A DNA stretch of 50,940 bases from Deltaproteobacteria bacterium. GTDB lineage: Bacteria; Desulfobacterota; Syntrophia; Syntrophales; UBA2210. Below the pieces are notes generated by a model. It made no database searches. It was not told the DNA's origin and worked only from the letters and a program-made list of their open reading frames with translations. Made by a program: the position numbers and the translations under genes. Location: assembly GCA_019313695.1 (NCBI GenBank), contig JAFDAS010000031.1, positions 1-50,940 of the forward strand. Reading direction: 5' to 3'. Below, piece after piece: positions 15,667 through 23,235 of the stretch; position 1 is the first letter of the stretch; every line of letters begins with the position of its first letter.

Positions 15667-18600
15667 TTACACCTCGGCGTCGCACCTGAGGCAACGGGAA
15701 GCCTCTTTGATGGCCTCTTCTATTTCATAGCCGAGTTCCACTTCTTTGAAGTTTGTTTTTCTCACCGCTGCATCCAGCTCGGGCATCGCGGCTTGTGGCT
15801 GTTCCTCGGTCTCTTCATCGATTTCAAATGGTATGTCGATGACTTCTTCTGCCGGCGCTTCCCATGGGGATTCTCCATTTTTGGCGCGTATGGCGCTGTC
15901 GATATCTTCGGCGGCCTGATGCCCCGCCGCGATGGCGCCGACGGCCGTCCAGGGTCCCGTTACCGCGTCACCGCCCGCGAAGAACTTTTCACTTGTGGTC
16001 CGGGATTTGCTTCCTTCGGCGAGGTCGAAACATTCCCACCGGTTGACCGACACGTCGCTTCCCTCCGGCACGAATGAGAGGTCAGGGGTCTGGCCTATGG
16101 CGGCTATAACGGCATCAACATCGAGGGTAAATTCGGACCCTTCAATGACAACAGGCCTTCTTCTTCCACTGTTGTCGAAATCTCCGGCCTTCATCCTTTC
16201 ACAGGTGATTCCGTTTACACTGCCGTTTGCCCCGACAATTTTCTTGGGTGCCACGAAATATTCTATCTTGATTCCTTCATGTTCCGCAGCGATTATCTCT
16301 TCCTCAGCCGCGGGCATATCCTGACGTGTCCTGCGATACAGTATGGTGACATCCGCGCCCAGGCGGACAGCGCACCTGGCGGCGTCGATGGCGGAGTTGC
16401 CTCCTCCGATGACCGCGACCTTGGCGCCAAGGGACTTCTCGCCCTTCAGCCAGGCATCTTCGTTGAGATTGAAGTCTCTCAGAAATTCGACACCGCCGAA
16501 AACGCCTGCTATATCCTCACCGTCAACTCTCATGCGCTGGCTCTTATGCGCCCCGGGTGCCAGATAGATGTAGTCGTATTTCTTGTCGACGTCTTCAAAG
16601 GAGATATCTCTGCCGACACGGGTATTGCACTGTATCTCCACTCCCAGCGCCCTTATGTCGTCGACTTCTCCCGCGAGGATGTTCCGGGGAAGCCGGTACG
16701 AAGGAATGCCATAGCGGGTCATGCCGCCCGGTTCGGGAAGTTCCTCAAAGACGGTCACCTGATATCCGCGCAGGGCCAGATCCTTCGCGGCGGTCAGACC
16801 GGCCGGTCCGGCGCCGACAACTGCGATCTTCTCATTTCTATCGGTCAGTACGGGATTGATCACCGGACGGGTGGCGTTGTCGGTGATAAACCGTTTGATG
16901 AATTTGATGGCAAGTGTTTCATCCAGCGTGGAGCGCCGGCACTTGAATTGACACTGGTGATCACAGACCCTCCCACAGATGGCGGGGAAGGGGTTCGTTT
17001 TCATCATGACCCGGTAGGCGTCATCAAATCTTTTCGCGCGAACAAGCGCCATGTATTGCGGGACATCCATCCCGATCGGACACGCATTCTGACAGGGCGA
17101 CTTGAAGAGCGTAGTGCAGACGCCTGCCGAACAGTGTTTGTCCCTGATGTGTTCTTCGTATTCATCCCTGAAGTATCTGATGGTGCTCAGGACAGGATTG
17201 GGTGCAGTCTGACCGAGACCGCAGAGGGCCGAATCCTTGATTATCTCGGCCATTTCCATGAGAGTCTCGATGTCTCCTTCTTTGCCTCTCCCCTCACAGA
17301 TATTGGTGAGGATTTCCAGCATCCTTTTCGTCCCCTCGCGGCAGGGCGTACACTTGCCGCAGGATTCATCCTGGCAGAAGTCCATGAAAAAGCGTGCCAT
17401 ATCGACGGGGCACATATCCTCATTCATTACGATAAGGCCGCCGGATCCCATAATAGCCCCGAGTTTTGCGACACTTTCGTAGTCTACAGGAGCGTTGAGA
17501 TGCTGGACAGGGATCATACCTCCCGAGGGACCGCCTAACTGAGCGGCTTTGAATTTCTTCCCATCCGGTATGCCTCCACCTATGTCATATACAATAGTCC
17601 CCAGGGATGTTCCCATTGGCACCTCAACGAGTCCGACGTTGTTAATGTCTCCTGTGAGGGCAAAGACCTTGGTTCCCTTGCTTGTTTCATTTCCGACGCT
17701 TGCAAACCACTCGCTTCCCTTTGCTATTATCTGGCCGATACTGGCCAGGGTTTCCACGTTGTTCAGGACGCTTGGTTTCTGCCAGAGACCGGAAACAGCG
17801 GGGAAGGGGGGTCTGGGCCGTGGCATTCCCCTGTTGCCCTCGATCGATGTCATGAGGGCTGTTTCCTCACCACAGACGAAGGCGCCGGCGCCCTGATAGA
17901 TCTCAAGATCAAAATCAAAACCGGTATCCAGTATGTTTTCGCCCAGAAGACCGTATTCCTTGGCCTGGTTTATGGCTATGTCAAGTCTGCGAAGGGCCAG
18001 CGGATATTCGGCCCTGCAGTAAATGTAACCCTTATGGGCCCCGATCGCCCTCGCGGCTATTATCATTCCTTCAAGAACGGCATGAGGGTCTGCCTCAAGC
18101 ACACTTCTGTCCATGAACGCGCCCGGGTCACCTTCGTCGGCGTTACAGAGGACATATTTGACATCGTTCTCTGACTGGGCTGCGAACTTCCATTTCAGAC
18201 CGGTCGGAAATCCGGCGCCGCCCCGGCCGCGAATACCGGAATCAAGAACCTCCTTGATGATTTCTTCCGAAGTCATTTCGGTAAGCGCCTTGGCCATACC
18301 GGCGTAGCCATCTCTTGCTATATATTCGTCGATAATTTCCGGGTCGATAAGCCCCTTGTTCCTAAGCACCCGGGGTTCCTGGTGCGCGAAAAAGGGTATT
18401 TCATTCATCTCGGGAATTGTTTCCTCTGTGGAAGGTTCCTTATACAGGAGTCTTTCCAGAGGTCTTCCCTTCAGGAAATGTTCCTCAACCAGTTCGGGCA
18501 CATCTTCCGGCTGTATCATCATATAGATAATCCCGTCCGGGTAGACCACCATGATGGGCCCCATGGCGCAGAAACCGTTACATCCTGTTTCGACCAGCTT

Positions 18601-18723
18601 TATTTCATCGGCGAGACCCTGTCTGGCCAACTCCGCGGCAAGGGCTTGTTTTACCTTTACACTTCCCGTGGCGTGGCACCCGGTGCCCCCACAGATCAGT
18701 ATGTGAGACCGAAAAACTTTCAT
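15667..18723 (-). CDS. NuoF-type flavoprotein fused to a GltD/NfnB-like FAD domain
   Basis: A 1018-residue fusion. Residues 1-95: thioredoxin-like 2Fe-2S domain with C11, C16, C48, C52. Residues ~110-440: NuoF/HydB-type FMN and NADH domain (GIRGRGGAGFPTGLKW, NADEGDPGAFMDR, GAGAFVCGEETAL) and SLBB region. C455, C458, C461 and C501 form the N3-type 4Fe-4S site. Residues ~540-600 hold six cysteines (C544, C548, C583, C587, C591, C595) of the Fer4_20 domain, then FAD motif VVGAGPAGLTAA (636-647) and NAD(P) motif VIGGGNSAIDAA (771-782), as in GltD and NfnB. The C-terminus ends with CLRC. Such a protein could link two pyridine nucleotide sites, with ferredoxin as possible third partner. It follows NuoE-like and HndB-like genes; RBS AAGGAGG. 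Confidence 0.92.
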   Translation of the reverse strand: MKVFRSHILICGGTGCHATGSVKVKQALAAELARQGLADEIKLVETGCNGFCAMGPIMVVYPDGIIYMMIQPEDVPELVEEHFLKGRPLERLLYKEPSTEETIPEMNEIPFFAHQEPRVLRNKGLIDPEIIDEYIARDGYAGMAKALTEMTSEEIIKEVLDSGIRGRGGAGFPTGLKWKFAAQSENDVKYVLCNADEGDPGAFMDRSVLEADPHAVLEGMIIAARAIGAHKGYIYCRAEYPLALRRLDIAINQAKEYGLLGENILDTGFDFDLEIYQGAGAFVCGEETALMTSIEGNRGMPRPRPPFPAVSGLWQKPSVLNNVETLASIGQIIAKGSEWFASVGNETSKGTKVFALTGDINNVGLVEVPMGTSLGTIVYDIGGGIPDGKKFKAAQLGGPSGGMIPVQHLNAPVDYESVAKLGAIMGSGGLIVMNEDMCPVDMARFFMDFCQDESCGKCTPCREGTKRMLEILTNICEGRGKEGDIETLMEMAEIIKDSALCGLGQTAPNPVLSTIRYFRDEYEEHIRDKHCSAGVCTTLFKSPCQNACPIGMDVPQYMALVRAKRFDDAYRVMMKTNPFPAICGRVCDHQCQFKCRRSTLDETLAIKFIKRFITDNATRPVINPVLTDRNEKIAVVGAGPAGLTAAKDLALRGYQVTVFEELPEPGGMTRYGIPSYRLPRNILAGEVDDIRALGVEIQCNTRVGRDISFEDVDKKYDYIYLAPGAHKSQRMRVDGEDIAGVFGGVEFLRDFNLNEDAWLKGEKSLGAKVAVIGGGNSAIDAARCAVRLGADVTILYRRTRQDMPAAEEEIIAAEHEGIKIEYFVAPKKIVGANGSVNGITCERMKAGDFDNSGRRRPVVIEGSEFTLDVDAVIAAIGQTPDLSFVPEGSDVSVNRWECFDLAEGSKSRTTSEKFFAGGDAVTGPWTAVGAIAAGHQAAEDIDSAIRAKNGESPWEAPAEEVIDIPFEIDEETEEQPQAAMPELDAAVRKTNFKEVELGYEIEEAIKEASRCLRCDAEV

Positions 18724-18766
18724 CGGGTATGTATCCTCCTTCAGTGTTGATTAATATGCGTCTGCT

Positions 18767-18908
18767 AACTCTGATGCACTCGTAAAAAGTCCCAAAAACG
18801 TCATGCCGGACTTGATCCGGCATCCAGAACATATTGAAATTACTGGATTTCGGCATCCGCCGGAATGACAAAAACTGGTGTTTTCCTTTTTACAAAGCCA
18901 TCAACTCT
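18767..18908. mobile_element. MITE-like element, copy 2, inserted inside the operon
   Basis: The element proper is 18773-18902 (130 bp), with ends GATGCACTCGTAAAAAG and CTTTTTACAAAGCCATC and the direct repeat AACTCT on both sides (18767-18772, 18903-18908). Inside are the same nested GTCATGCC...GGCATCCAG and CTGGATTTCGGC...GGAATGAC palindromes as copy 1. It lies between the HndB-like and NuoF::GltD genes on the minus strand, and the stop codon of the former straddles its edge. Confidence 0.75.
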
Positions 18909-19281
18909 GTCCTTTTGTTTTAGCCAGAGCAAAGGGTGTCTGAATCTCGCCTTCGAGAACGTGTCTTTTGAAGACCTGTCTCATCTTATTCTGGTTCATA
19001 AACTCGTATATTATTGGGTCCTGATCCAGGATTTCAACGGTTACCTCGGGCTCCCTGCTGCACAGGCCCATGCATCCTGATGTGGTCACGACAACATCGG
19101 TGACTCCCGATTCTTCAATTTCGTTCATAAGAGAATCCATAACCTCTCTCGCCCCGGCGGCTATGCCGCAGGTTCCCATGTGCACGGTTACCTTGACCCT
19201 TCGGGTCCCCGCTCTCAGAGCGGTTTCACCCTGCACGCGTTCTTTGATCTTTTTCAGATCCTCTATCTTTAATTTTGCCAT
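18901..19281 (-). CDS. HndB-like (2Fe-2S) ferredoxin subunit
   Basis: A 126-residue thioredoxin-fold ferredoxin. The four cysteines expected for a 2Fe-2S site are in VHMGTCGIAAGA and TTSGCMGLCSREP, though the first pair shows a single C here, so cluster ligation is slightly unusual. This subunit type accompanies NuoE- and NuoF-like subunits in NADP-reducing and electron-bifurcating hydrogenases. It starts 19 bp after the NuoE-like stop. Its TGA is formed by the last T of the target duplication and GA from the MITE, so the original C-terminus may have been longer. Confidence 0.85.
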   Translation of the reverse strand: MAKLKIEDLKKIKERVQGETALRAGTRRVKVTVHMGTCGIAAGAREVMDSLMNEIEESGVTDVVVTTSGCMGLCSREPEVTVEILDQDPIIYEFMNQNKMRQVFKRHVLEGEIQTPFALAKTKGQS

Positions 19282-19300
19282 ATCATGTTCCTCTATCGTG

Positions 19301-19795
19301 TCAGCTGTATTGTTGTAAGATATTTTTAAGCTTGTCGGGTTTTACCCTGCCGTGAATATCCTCGTCCACCACGACGACCGGCCCCAGTCCGCAGGCCCCT
19401 AAGCATCTGACGGTCTCGTAGGTAAACATACGGTCCGGAGTCGTTTCACCCTCTTTTATGCCGAACAGCTTTTCCACGTTTTCAGCGATCTTTTTACCGC
19501 CCCTCACATAACATGCGGTTCCCATGCATACTCTTATTGTGTGCTTACCGCGTGGCTGCATGGTAAAGAAAGAGTAGAAGGTGACAACGCCATAGACGTG
19601 GCTGAACGGTATGCCAAGCTCCCTCCCGACCCTTTTCTGTACGGGAATGGGAAGAAATCCAAGGAGTTCCTGGGCTCTTTCCAGTACAGGGATCAACCCT
19701 CCGGCCCGGCCCCTGTGTTCCTCAATGATTCCATCCAGTTCTTTGATCTGCTCCCGTGTAAATTCCTCTAAAAGTTCATTGTACTCCAAATCCAT
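19301..19795 (-). CDS. NuoE-like 24-kDa 2Fe-2S subunit (HndA/HydC type)
   Basis: A 164-residue thioredoxin-fold protein with the four ligands of the N1a-type 2Fe-2S cluster in VCMGTACYVRGG (CxxxxC) and VRCLGACGLGP (CxxxC). An N-terminal helical part (LEEFTREQIKELDGIIEEH) and the segment HVYGVVTFYSFF are family features. It would pass electrons to or from the NuoF-like flavoprotein downstream. The ATG has a perfect AAGGAGG site. No hydrogenase or quinone-module subunit is encoded nearby. Confidence 0.92.
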   Translation of the reverse strand: MDLEYNELLEEFTREQIKELDGIIEEHRGRAGGLIPVLERAQELLGFLPIPVQKRVGRELGIPFSHVYGVVTFYSFFTMQPRGKHTIRVCMGTACYVRGGKKIAENVEKLFGIKEGETTPDRMFTYETVRCLGACGLGPVVVVDEDIHGRVKPDKLKNILQQYS

Positions 19796-19836
19796 TCATT
19801 CCTCCTTCATAGAATGTCCGATTATAGAGACATGGG

Positions 19837-20385
19837 CTAACGCCCGGCCCCGATCTCTTTCAGACCATCCCTTATATTTTCTCTTATAAATTGAATAACC
19901 TTCGGATGATCTATCGGAACATCCTCAAGTTCATTCTTTATCTCTCTCGTGTCCAGCGCATAGCTTTCGCCGTCACTCAGATGCGTGTATACAAAATCGA
20001 CCCGTGGATTTCCCGCTATCATGGTCACTAAGGTTCCCGGCATATCACCCAGAGGCTGGCGGTCGATGTGGCTGTGCCCGAAATCGGCCGTCACCACCGT
20101 TCCCTTTCCCTTTGTCGATTCGATTGTAAACCTTCCACCGGTGATTTTTGCGGCATGAGAGAGCATGGGAAGCCCCAGACCGACCCTGCGCACATCCTTG
20201 GATGTGTAAAAGGGATCCAGCGCCTTTTCAGCTATATCCGGTTTCATGCCTTCGCCATCATCAACGATCTCGATGCGCAGGATGTCGTCCCCTCTGTCCT
20301 CAGTGATGCTGATCTTTATAAGACTCGCGCCCGCCCTCGTGGAATTCTCGACGATGTCGAGGATATTCATGGAGAGTTCCAGCAT
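19837..20385 (-). CDS. GHKL (HATPase_c) ATP-binding protein
   Basis: A 182-residue protein made of a histidine-kinase-like ATPase domain: N-box LDIVENSTRAGA, G1 box DDGEGMK, F-box DPFYTSKDVRRVG, G2 box GLGLPM. It lacks a phosphoacceptor His domain. After residue ~115 comes an unrelated alpha/beta tail. Proteins like this are found in bacterial gene clusters with NuoE/NuoF-like hydrogenase subunits, where their function is not established. It is 3 bp after the PHP gene stop and 41 bp before the NuoE-like start. Confidence 0.82.
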   Translation of the reverse strand: MLELSMNILDIVENSTRAGASLIKISITEDRGDDILRIEIVDDGEGMKPDIAEKALDPFYTSKDVRRVGLGLPMLSHAAKITGGRFTIESTKGKGTVVTADFGHSHIDRQPLGDMPGTLVTMIAGNPRVDFVYTHLSDGESYALDTREIKNELEDVPIDHPKVIQFIRENIRDGLKEIGAGR

Positions 20386-20388
20386 GGA

Positions 20389-21126
20389 TTACTCCTCGAC
20401 ATACCGACCCTCACGTTTTCCAAGTGCCATCTTCAGCTCGGATAGAGAGGGTTCTTTCATGAAAATCTTTGTGGAAACCTTTCCGATGTCGCTTATAAAG
20501 TGGGCATCGGATGATTCGATAAATGTATGGTTACACAGGTCTGGATATCTTTTACGTGCCTCTTTCAATCCTGTTCTGCGGGATATTTCGAGGGCATCAA
20601 AACGGATATCAGGGGGGATAAAACCCAACTGGCCCAGGACGCTGAAACTCTCCCGGTCAATGTGGGCGGCAATGGCTATACCGTCCAGGGCGTGGATTTC
20701 TTCGACTACCTCTTGGAGCGAAAGATCGGTGGAACCTATCAGTAGCCTGTCATTGAATCCCTCCACCTCATCCAATTCGTTTACGATTGCCTGACATCCG
20801 AATATCTCTTCCCTGTTGGTGCCGGAAAGGGAGTTATATACGACCTTCTGAATCTGTAACAGATTATCGATGTTTTCAAAGAGCGCGATAACGTGAACCT
20901 CTTCCCTGCTTGTTATCTCCATTCCGGGAAAAACATGGACCGACTTTCCCCGGGATGCCTCGATTACATACCGTACATTTTCAGACGCGTTATGATCGCA
21001 TATTCCGATAACATCGAGTCCGCCGGCGACCGATCTTTCTACCAGGGCGGACGGATACATGTCCAGATCGGCACAGGGAGAAAGACAGGTATGTATGTGA
21101 AGGTCGCACCTAAACCCCTTTAACAT
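20389..21126 (-). CDS. PHP-domain phosphoesterase
   Basis: A 245-residue metal-dependent phosphoesterase-like protein. The first PHP motif is DLHIHTCLSPCADL (H10, H12), followed by GICDHNASEN, an E in GMEITSREE, IAAHIDRES and the late motif ESSDAHFISD, giving a full set of metal ligands. Related TrpH-type proteins hydrolyse nucleotides or nucleotide-like phosphates; the substrate here is unknown. The ATG at 21126 is used; an in-frame ATG ten codons upstream lies in a hairpin-rich leader. It is embedded in the electron-transfer operon. Confidence 0.82.
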   Translation of the reverse strand: MLKGFRCDLHIHTCLSPCADLDMYPSALVERSVAGGLDVIGICDHNASENVRYVIEASRGKSVHVFPGMEITSREEVHVIALFENIDNLLQIQKVVYNSLSGTNREEIFGCQAIVNELDEVEGFNDRLLIGSTDLSLQEVVEEIHALDGIAIAAHIDRESFSVLGQLGFIPPDIRFDALEISRRTGLKEARKRYPDLCNHTFIESSDAHFISDIGKVSTKIFMKEPSLSELKMALGKREGRYVEE

Positions 21127-21229
21127 GAATACACACCCAAGGCGGCAAAGCCGCAAAGTTATCAGGGATCAGGGGTCAGTGATGATCCCTGACACCAACA
21201 TCTGCGCGAAAAACGCAGTTACTGATCCG
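21127..21229. other. Hairpin-rich intercistronic gap
   Basis: This gap between the second DRTGG gene and the PHP gene holds a perfect 10-bp inverted repeat, TCAGGGATCA (21162-21171) with TGATCCCTGA (21183-21192), a GCGGCAAAGCCGC hairpin near 21141 and a CTGCG/CGCAG hairpin near 21202-21218. In an otherwise tightly packed operon such structure could be a processing or stabilising site. Confidence 0.5.
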
Positions 21230-21565
21230 TCAGGGATGCAGCAGGTTATATATCCTGCCGGCTGCCTCAAATCCGGAGAGTTCGGTTACCAGAAGAGGTA
21301 TTCCTTCCCGGGAGGCCTTTTCGAGTGTATTCTTGTCAGGTTCTTTCCCGAGTACGAGGATAATCCCCGCATGCTCTTTCAGCACGCTTACCGCCACTAT
21401 ATTCTGGTGTGACTGGCAGGTAATCCATACGTCACCCTCTTTGCTGTTCGCCATGACGTCGCTCAGGAGATCACCCGCGTATCCTCCCGACACCTCCCTG
21501 TCCAGCCTGTCACCGCCGCATCTTATCTTTAGGTTCAGTTTTTCTGCCAATAGAGTCAAGTTCAT
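21230..21565 (-). CDS. DRTGG-domain protein (second copy)
   Basis: A 111-residue single-domain protein resembling the DRTGG domain: an N-terminal helix (LTLLAEKLNLKIRCGG), then SGGYAGDLLSDVMANSKEGDVWITCQSH and a C-terminal GIPLLVTELSGFEAAGRIYNLL. DRTGG domains occur next to CBS and phosphotransacetylase domains and are thought to bind a nucleotide ligand. The ATG at 21565 follows AGGTG with 8-base spacing; a GTG two codons earlier is possible. It is 7 bp after the GHKL protein gene. Confidence 0.8.
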   Translation of the reverse strand: MNLTLLAEKLNLKIRCGGDRLDREVSGGYAGDLLSDVMANSKEGDVWITCQSHQNIVAVSVLKEHAGIILVLGKEPDKNTLEKASREGIPLLVTELSGFEAAGRIYNLLHP

Positions 21566-21572
21566 TTGCACA

Positions 21573-21995
21573 TCACCTGTTAATTAGTATCTTGAGCAGG
21601 GTTCCTTTATTTATCTCGGATAATATCTCGAAACCGTCGGAGCAGTTCTTTATATTAAAAAGACCCATGCCGGCTCCGAATCCCATCTCTCTTATACGAT
21701 CATTGGCGGTGGAATATCCCTGCTGCATGGCCTGTTCAATATCGATTATGCCTGGCCCGCTGTCCTGTATATTGATCAATATGTTGTCATCTGTCACGCG
21801 GACATCAATAGTTCCCTGCCATGCGTATGATATTATGTTCACTTCCGATTCATAGGTTGCGATAGCGGTTCTTCTCAAGATGTCGCCCGTTATGCCAAGC
21901 CCCTTTAACAGCCTTTTTATTTCGACGGAGACCTTGCCGGCATCATCAAAATTTTCACCCTCGACGGGGAAAGAAAATTCACATTTCTGGCTCAT
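21573..21995 (-). CDS. Anti-sigma-factor-like GHKL ATPase (RsbW/SpoIIAB type)
   Basis: A 140-residue protein with the compact serine-kinase ATPase fold: a helix with ATYESEVNIISYAW (N-box), NIQDSGPGI (G1) and MGFGAGMGLFNI (G2). The size and lack of sensor domains fit the RsbW/SpoIIAB type, which phosphorylate an anti-sigma antagonist. No partner STAS protein is in the window. It overlaps the upstream DRTGG gene by 4 bp and is followed by another DRTGG gene. Confidence 0.82.
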   Translation of the reverse strand: MSQKCEFSFPVEGENFDDAGKVSVEIKRLLKGLGITGDILRRTAIATYESEVNIISYAWQGTIDVRVTDDNILINIQDSGPGIIDIEQAMQQGYSTANDRIREMGFGAGMGLFNIKNCSDGFEILSEINKGTLLKILINR

Positions 21996-22372
21996 AACGG
22001 AATAACACTTCCAGGACCTTCGATCTTTCTGACACAGCCTATTATTCCATTTGCGTATAATCTTCCCGATGTTTCAAAGAGGATGTATTTTGTTGAAAGA
22101 ACAGGTATGTCCAGCTCCTCGGCCAGTGTGATCGTTTCATCAGGGGGAATCTTCCCTCTAACTATAAGAATTGCCGAATTATCCACAATGCTCGCGATCC
22201 TTACAATCTGTGGATTTGTAAGTCCGGTGATCATTATGCTCCCCGGTTTTGCAAAGGCGAGAACATCGCTCATCAGATCCGCACTGAAGGCGGTTTTTAC
22301 TTCTGTGTCTAAATGTTTTTCTCCTGCCAGAACCCTGGCATCCAATAAATCCGCTATTTCGCGAAGGGTCAT
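21992..22372 (-). CDS. DRTGG-domain protein (first copy)
   Basis: A 126-residue DRTGG-like protein, first gene of the operon. It shares layout with the copy at 21230: MTLREIADLLDARVLAG, then TAFSADLMSDVLAFAKPGSIMITGLTNPQIV, and a C-terminal DIPVLSTKYILFETSGRLY. The two copies bracket the GHKL gene, which suggests a three-protein sensor unit. The stop and the next start share ATGA at 21992-21995. Confidence 0.8.
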   Translation of the reverse strand: MTLREIADLLDARVLAGEKHLDTEVKTAFSADLMSDVLAFAKPGSIMITGLTNPQIVRIASIVDNSAILIVRGKIPPDETITLAEELDIPVLSTKYILFETSGRLYANGIIGCVRKIEGPGSVIPL

Positions 22373-22471
22373 TCCGTCTTACCTTTCCTGTAGACAAGAA
22401 ATCGATTTCCCCTAACACAAGGTTGAGGGCATGTCAATGTTTTTGATAATTTTCGGGCATAGATTTTTTTC

Positions 22472-22500
22472 TTGACAACCCCGATTTTATTGCTTAAGAA
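22472..22500 (+). promoter_or_regulatory. Sigma-70-like promoter for the TetR-led operon
   Basis: TTGACA (22472-22477) and TAAGAA (22495-22500) are 17 bases apart; the -35 is perfect, the -10 is weaker. It lies directly before a palindromic operator candidate and 85 bp before the TetR gene. Confidence 0.55.
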
Positions 22501-22503
22501 GAA

Positions 22504-22522
22504 TGTGACCTACGGTCATATT
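22504..22522. promoter_or_regulatory. Candidate operator for the TetR regulator
   Basis: TGACC TAC GGTCA (22506-22518) is a perfect 5-bp inverted repeat, extended imperfectly to TGTGACCTACGGTCATAT, and another TTGACC half-site follows at about 22524. It would overlap the transcription start of the -35/-10 pair just upstream, so repression of the TetR-fad operon is plausible. Confidence 0.55.
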
Positions 22523-22584
22523 TTGACCTTTGTTTATATGGTGATGACTGCTGAAATAAGCGTGAAAACGGGAGCGCGGGATTG

Positions 22585-23220
22585 ATGCTGGGTAAACGGA
22601 GAAAGAGAGAGCGGGAACAGAGAAGGAAGACCATTCTCAGGGCGGCCAGGAGATTGTTCTTTAAACAGGGATACAATCCTGTAACTGTTTCAGATATTGC
22701 AAAAAAGGCTGAATTAAGCAAGGGGGCGATTTATCTATATTTCAGCAGTAAGGAAGAGATATGTGCTCAGATACTGCTGGATGATATTGAGAGATTTCAC
22801 AGTGAGGTACTTCCCATATTCGAGGGGGGAGACAGTGCGTCAGAGGTATTGATCGGTTTTGCCAACATATATGTGGATTTTTTCCTGAAGGACAGGGAGT
22901 TGTTCAGGATACTGATGAATTTCATGTTGCATGCCAACAGCCTGAATCTGTCAGATGATACAAATAGAAGGATTATCCTGGAAACAAACAGGGCAATCTC
23001 TGTTACTGAAAATATATTTCAATATGGGATTGACAAAGGGGAATTTCTTCTCAAAAAAGAAGATGTGAGAGCAATGAGGAACTCCCTCTGGGGGATGCTT
23101 AACGGGATAATCTCTCTTCACCTGTTTATCGGCAGGGAGTCGACCAGGGAAAAGAGGATACGTTCCGGTGTTAATAAATGTTTGAGCATTTTCATAGAGG
23201 GCCTAAAAAAATCTGAATGA
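22585..23220 (+). CDS. TetR/AcrR-family transcriptional regulator
   Basis: A 211-residue repressor-type protein. The N-terminal helix-turn-helix is RAARRLFFKQGYNPVTVSDIAKKAELSKGAIYLYFSSKEEI, a textbook TetR domain; the C-terminal ~150 residues form the helical ligand domain. It is 15 bp upstream of an acyl-CoA dehydrogenase gene and in the same operon, so by analogy with FadR of Bacillus-type systems an acyl-CoA could be its ligand (inference). The ATG at 22585 is chosen over the preceding TTG. Confidence 0.9.
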   Translation: MLGKRRKREREQRRKTILRAARRLFFKQGYNPVTVSDIAKKAELSKGAIYLYFSSKEEICAQILLDDIERFHSEVLPIFEGGDSASEVLIGFANIYVDFFLKDRELFRILMNFMLHANSLNLSDDTNRRIILETNRAISVTENIFQYGIDKGEFLLKKEDVRAMRNSLWGMLNGIISLHLFIGRESTREKRIRSGVNKCLSIFIEGLKKSE

Positions 23221-23235
23221 GGAGGTTGCAGAGTT

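Noticed and set aside
16279-17538. A 419-codon plus-strand open frame
   Set aside because: It is the antisense shadow of the NuoF::GltD gene, has no ribosome binding site and no family resemblance.
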